In this document: piece by piece, positions 13,357-15,599 of the stretch | Position numbering within the stretch: the first letter of the stretch is position 1 | How the letters are laid out: each line of letters starts with the position of its first letter | NCBI GenBank assembly: GCA_035544495.1 | Contig: DATKEU010000305.1 | Coordinates: forward strand, 1-15,599 | Length of the DNA stretch: 15,599 bases | Direction of reading: 5' to 3' | Source of the DNA: DATKEU01 sp035544495 | GTDB lineage: Bacteria > Myxococcota_A > Polyangia > Fen-1088 | Notes under the pieces: model-generated | The model's input: only the letters and a program-made list of their open reading frames with translations | Databases searched by the model: none | Told to the model about the DNA's origin: nothing | Position numbers and translations under genes: made by a program

Positions 13357-14466
13357 CTATCCCGAGATCGCGCGCCGCCGCCGGAGACGCGCGGCCACGA
13401 CCAGGGCGAACGCCAGCGCGAGCGCGCTGAAGCGCGGGAGCCGCTCTCCGCCGACGCTGCACCCTCCGCCCGAAGAGGCCGACGCGGGTTTGCCCGCGGT
13501 GCCGGCCGCGGAGCCGCTCGCGCCACCCGAACCGGGGCTCGTCCCTCCCGAGCCGGCGCCCGGTCCGCCGCCGGTGCCGCTCGCGCCACCGGTGCCTCCG
13601 ACGGCGCCCGCCTCGGTCGCGCCCGCGTCGGTCGTCGAGCCGCCGCCTCCATCGGCAGCGGAGCCGTCGGCAGCAGGCGTGCCGCCGCCGTCGGGCAGAC
13701 CAGCGACGACGCCGGTGGCAACGCCGGTCGCGCCCCAGAACGTCAGCCAGCCGCCCGTCGTCCTCTCGACCTTGATGCTCTGCAAGACCTTGCCGGCCAT
13801 CGGTCCCAGCTCGGCGCCGGTGATGGTGTGCCCGCCCATCTCGTAAACGCTGCCGTCTTGCCGCCAGTTGGGCAGATTCGTGGCGAGGTTGAAGAGGGCC
13901 GGCGTTTCCGTCCCCACCGGCACGCCCGGGAAGAAATCGGGCACCGTCACGTTCACGGTCTGCGTGGTGTCGCCGTAGTTCAGGGTGACCGTCACGGGCG
14001 ACGCTCCGTACGCGCTGGTCAAGAAGATGAACATCTTCGAGTAGGTCGCGGGCGGTACCGGAAACATGAACATGCCGGCTTGCATCCGCGCGATGAGGAG
14101 TGTTTGCTGACTCTTCGGATCGGCGTCGTTGGAGAAGTTCAACACCACAAGTGGGTGGTTGGCATCGGCCGGGTACGTGCCATCGTCGGGCATCGTCTTC
14201 AGTGTCGCCGCGTCCTTGTGAAACATCGAGGCCGCCGCCGTCTCGAACCCGTCCATCTTGTTGCCGTAGACGCCCACCGTCCACGGCACCACCATCCCCT
14301 GCGTCAGCGTCGTCACTGACCGCCCGGTCAATACCTGCGCGACCGGGACCTGGACCACCGTGTCCGCGCGCGCCACGCCGGCGCCGCCCAGTAACGCGAC
14401 GGCGATCGCGCAAGAAACCCGAACCACGTGACGATCTCCGGCGGCCTTCATGCGCTCTGCTTTCAT
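13357..14466 (-). CDS. Secreted protein with GGGC-type C-terminal sorting tail
   Basis: The 369-residue protein has a signal peptide (hydrophobic CAIAVALLGGAGVARA, cleavage before DTVVQV at about 35). The mature N-terminal domain (35-250) is beta-rich and not recognised; it includes PLVVLNFSNDADPKSQQTL, VTVTLNYGDTTQTVNVTVP and a short GGHTITGAELGPMAG. A long Gly/Ser/Ala linker follows. The C-terminus is SSGGGCSVGG (Cys336), a hydrophobic helix (SALALAFALVVAA) and RLRRRR, then four residues. This closely matches the tail of the Asp-box protein at 6595-8034 and resembles MYXO-CTERM signals. The start at 14466 has GGGGAC upstream; ATG 14451 is an alternative that would shorten the n-region by five residues. 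It is convergent with the Cys-rich lipoprotein gene, with 12 bases between the stops, and lies downstream of the two membrane protein genes. Confidence 0.82.
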   Translation of the reverse strand: MKAERMKAAGDRHVVRVSCAIAVALLGGAGVARADTVVQVPVAQVLTGRSVTTLTQGMVVPWTVGVYGNKMDGFETAAASMFHKDAATLKTMPDDGTYPADANHPLVVLNFSNDADPKSQQTLLIARMQAGMFMFPVPPATYSKMFIFLTSAYGASPVTVTLNYGDTTQTVNVTVPDFFPGVPVGTETPALFNLATNLPNWRQDGSVYEMGGHTITGAELGPMAGKVLQSIKVERTTGGWLTFWGATGVATGVVAGLPDGGGTPAADGSAADGGGGSTTDAGATEAGAVGGTGGASGTGGGPGAGSGGTSPGSGGASGSAAGTAGKPASASSGGGCSVGGERLPRFSALALAFALVVAARLRRRRAISG

Positions 14467-14598
14467 GAGAGTCCCCAAGCGGAATGACGGTACCGATCCG
14501 GCCATGACCAAGTGGCTGGATGCCGGTCGAGGGATGAGAAACGACATTGCCCCGGACGGGACGTCGTTGCAAGGCGCGCGATCGGAGGACGGCGGCGT

Positions 14599-15042
14599 TC
14601 AGAACGTCCGCGTCACGGCGACGATCGTGCCCATCACCGCCACCGCCAGCGCCAGCGCGGCGGCCCAGGCGAACGACAGGAACGCGGCGCGCGAGAGGTG
14701 GCGCTCCTCGGCGTCGGCACCGCCGGAGAACCCGTGCAGCAAGAGCCCGGACCAGGACAGCACCACCGACGCGATGCCAAGGTGCTCCTTGCGCTCGAAC
14801 AGGCTGGCCACGACGGGTGCGCCTGCGAACAGCGCCGGTTTGATCGTCGCCCGATAGGCGGGATAAAGGCAGGCGCCGCAGGCGGCGGCCAGCGTCACCA
14901 GCGCGGTCGCGGCGATCGCCGCCCTCAGCGCCCGCCGGCGCGGCCGCCGCAGCAGGATGGCCGGGTGAGCCAGGGCCACCGCCGCCAGCCAGCCGAGGTG
15001 ACCGTGCGCGTGCGCGAGCGCCCGCAGCAGCGTCGCGCTCAC
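14599..15042 (-). CDS. Small multi-pass membrane protein, function unknown
   Basis: The 147-residue protein has about four hydrophobic segments (15-32, 40-59, 87-104, 118-143) separated by an Arg-rich loop (LRRPRRRALR) and a polar stretch (LFERKEH). Histidines sit at or in the membrane segments: His11, His13, His15, His26, His87 and His103. Such pairs could bind heme or metal, but no family motif is certain. The GTG start at 15042 overlaps the stop of the upstream membrane gene as GTGA, so translation is very likely coupled. An in-frame ATG far upstream would run antisense-like through the partner gene and is rejected. The two proteins may form a complex. The unknown function is stated with high uncertainty; the gene itself is supported by the overlap and by the hydrophobic pattern. 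Confidence 0.68.
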   Translation of the reverse strand: MSATLLRALAHAHGHLGWLAAVALAHPAILLRRPRRRALRAAIAATALVTLAAACGACLYPAYRATIKPALFAGAPVVASLFERKEHLGIASVVLSWSGLLLHGFSGGADAEERHLSRAAFLSFAWAAALALAVAVMGTIVAVTRTF

Positions 15043-15365
15043 GGAAAGAGCACGATGGCGAGCGAGAAGAGGGCGGGGCCGACGGCGAACGCCACCGGCA
15101 GCCAGCGCGAGCGCAGGCGCCGGGCGCGCACCAGCGCTCGCCCGACGGCGATCGAGGCCAGCGCCGCCGCCGCGGCCAGCGCGGTGTGCGCGAACAGCGG
15201 GATCGAGATCCAGCGCGCGACGCCGCCGAGATCGATGCCGGCCACGTGCAAGAGGTGCAGCAGGCCGTACACGGACAGGAACGTCAGGACGGTGATGCCC
15301 GCTTGCAGCGCGACGGACGCTCTGGAGGTGCGGCGGCGCCAGGCGGGCGCGTTGTTCGTTGGCAT
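15039..15365 (-). CDS. Small membrane protein, function unknown
   Basis: The 108-residue product has a basic N-terminus (PAWRRRTSRAS) and three hydrophobic segments at about 18-42, 52-78 and 89-107, ending almost at the C-terminus (SLAIVLFP). Histidines at 37, 40 and 60 fall within the first two segments. The ATG at 15365 is used; a GTG at 15371 is two codons upstream and equally possible, since GGAG sits directly before the ATG and no well-spaced Shine-Dalgarno is visible. Its stop overlaps the start of the 147-residue membrane gene by four bases, which argues that both are real and act together. I do not recognise the family. Confidence 0.66.
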   Translation of the reverse strand: MPTNNAPAWRRRTSRASVALQAGITVLTFLSVYGLLHLLHVAGIDLGGVARWISIPLFAHTALAAAAALASIAVGRALVRARRLRSRWLPVAFAVGPALFSLAIVLFP

Positions 15366-15371
15366 CTCCAC

Positions 15372-15599
15372 ACAGTGTCACTATCAACTCGCCATTCTGC
15401 TGCGGGTGACGTCTCTGCAACAGTCAGCATAGCGGCGGGCGCGCCGTCTAATCATGACGGTGACGACCCGCGCGACGATTGCGCGCCAGTTCAGTGTCGG
15501 CGGCGCGCGATCGACATCTCATTGTTCGCCTAATCGTTGCCGCCGCGTTTTGCTGACTTCTGCATCATCGCGCCGGGATTTTTTACGCGGTCTCACTCT
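15372..15599. other. Right-edge region without visible gene
   Basis: No coding frame with convincing start and composition is seen on either strand. The stretch should contain the promoter of the membrane protein pair on the minus strand, but no clear -35/-10 pair could be assigned. Composition is locally less GC-rich near 15577-15590, where a run of six T occurs without a hairpin before it. Confidence 0.4.

Noticed and set aside
15577..15590. Run of T near the right edge as a terminator
   Set aside because: No stable GC-rich hairpin directly precedes the six T residues.

Overview
The window is very GC-rich, with long spurious open frames on both strands. It most likely comes from a member of the Myxococcota, probably of the Polyangia type. 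This is inference from gene style: a eukaryote-like Ser/Thr kinase, a TPR/PEGA-type protein, Gly-rich and Cys-rich lipoproteins, and surface proteins ending in a GGGC-plus-transmembrane-plus-Arg tail like MYXO-CTERM signals. There are no tRNA, rRNA, CRISPR or transposase genes.

Left edge (1-907, minus strand): an OsmC-family thiol peroxidase-like gene is followed by the 5' part of a small lipoprotein gene that runs off the left edge. Region 908-1110 is the divergent promoter region.

Region 1111-6526 (plus strand) is a tightly packed six-gene operon. It encodes a NitT/TauT-type ABC importer (substrate-binding protein, ATPase, permease), a thiamine-diphosphate enzyme of the acetolactate synthase/benzoylformate decarboxylase superfamily, a NIPSNAP protein and a two-half cupin protein. 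Two junctions are 4-base ATGA overlaps and the others are short gaps. The layout suggests uptake of a small organic anion followed by C-C bond cleavage or carboligation. The substrate cannot be read from the sequence.

Region 6595-9540 (plus strand) holds two exported proteins. One is an Asp-box beta-propeller protein with a C-terminal sorting tail. The other is an FG-GAP/VCBS-type lipoprotein with calcium-loop-like motifs. The second gene is followed by a long RNA hairpin.

Region 9731-13344 (plus strand) is a three-gene overlapping cluster: a membrane-anchored Ser/Thr kinase, a TPR-like/PEGA-like membrane protein and a Cys-rich lipoprotein. The lipoprotein contains a duplicated 14-cysteine module and a 36-base tandem repeat. 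The cluster looks like an envelope-linked signalling or surface-assembly unit.

Region 13357-15365 (minus strand) converges on that cluster. It holds a secreted protein with the same type of GGGC C-terminal tail and, upstream of it, two translationally coupled small multi-pass membrane proteins. The last roughly 230 bases show no gene.
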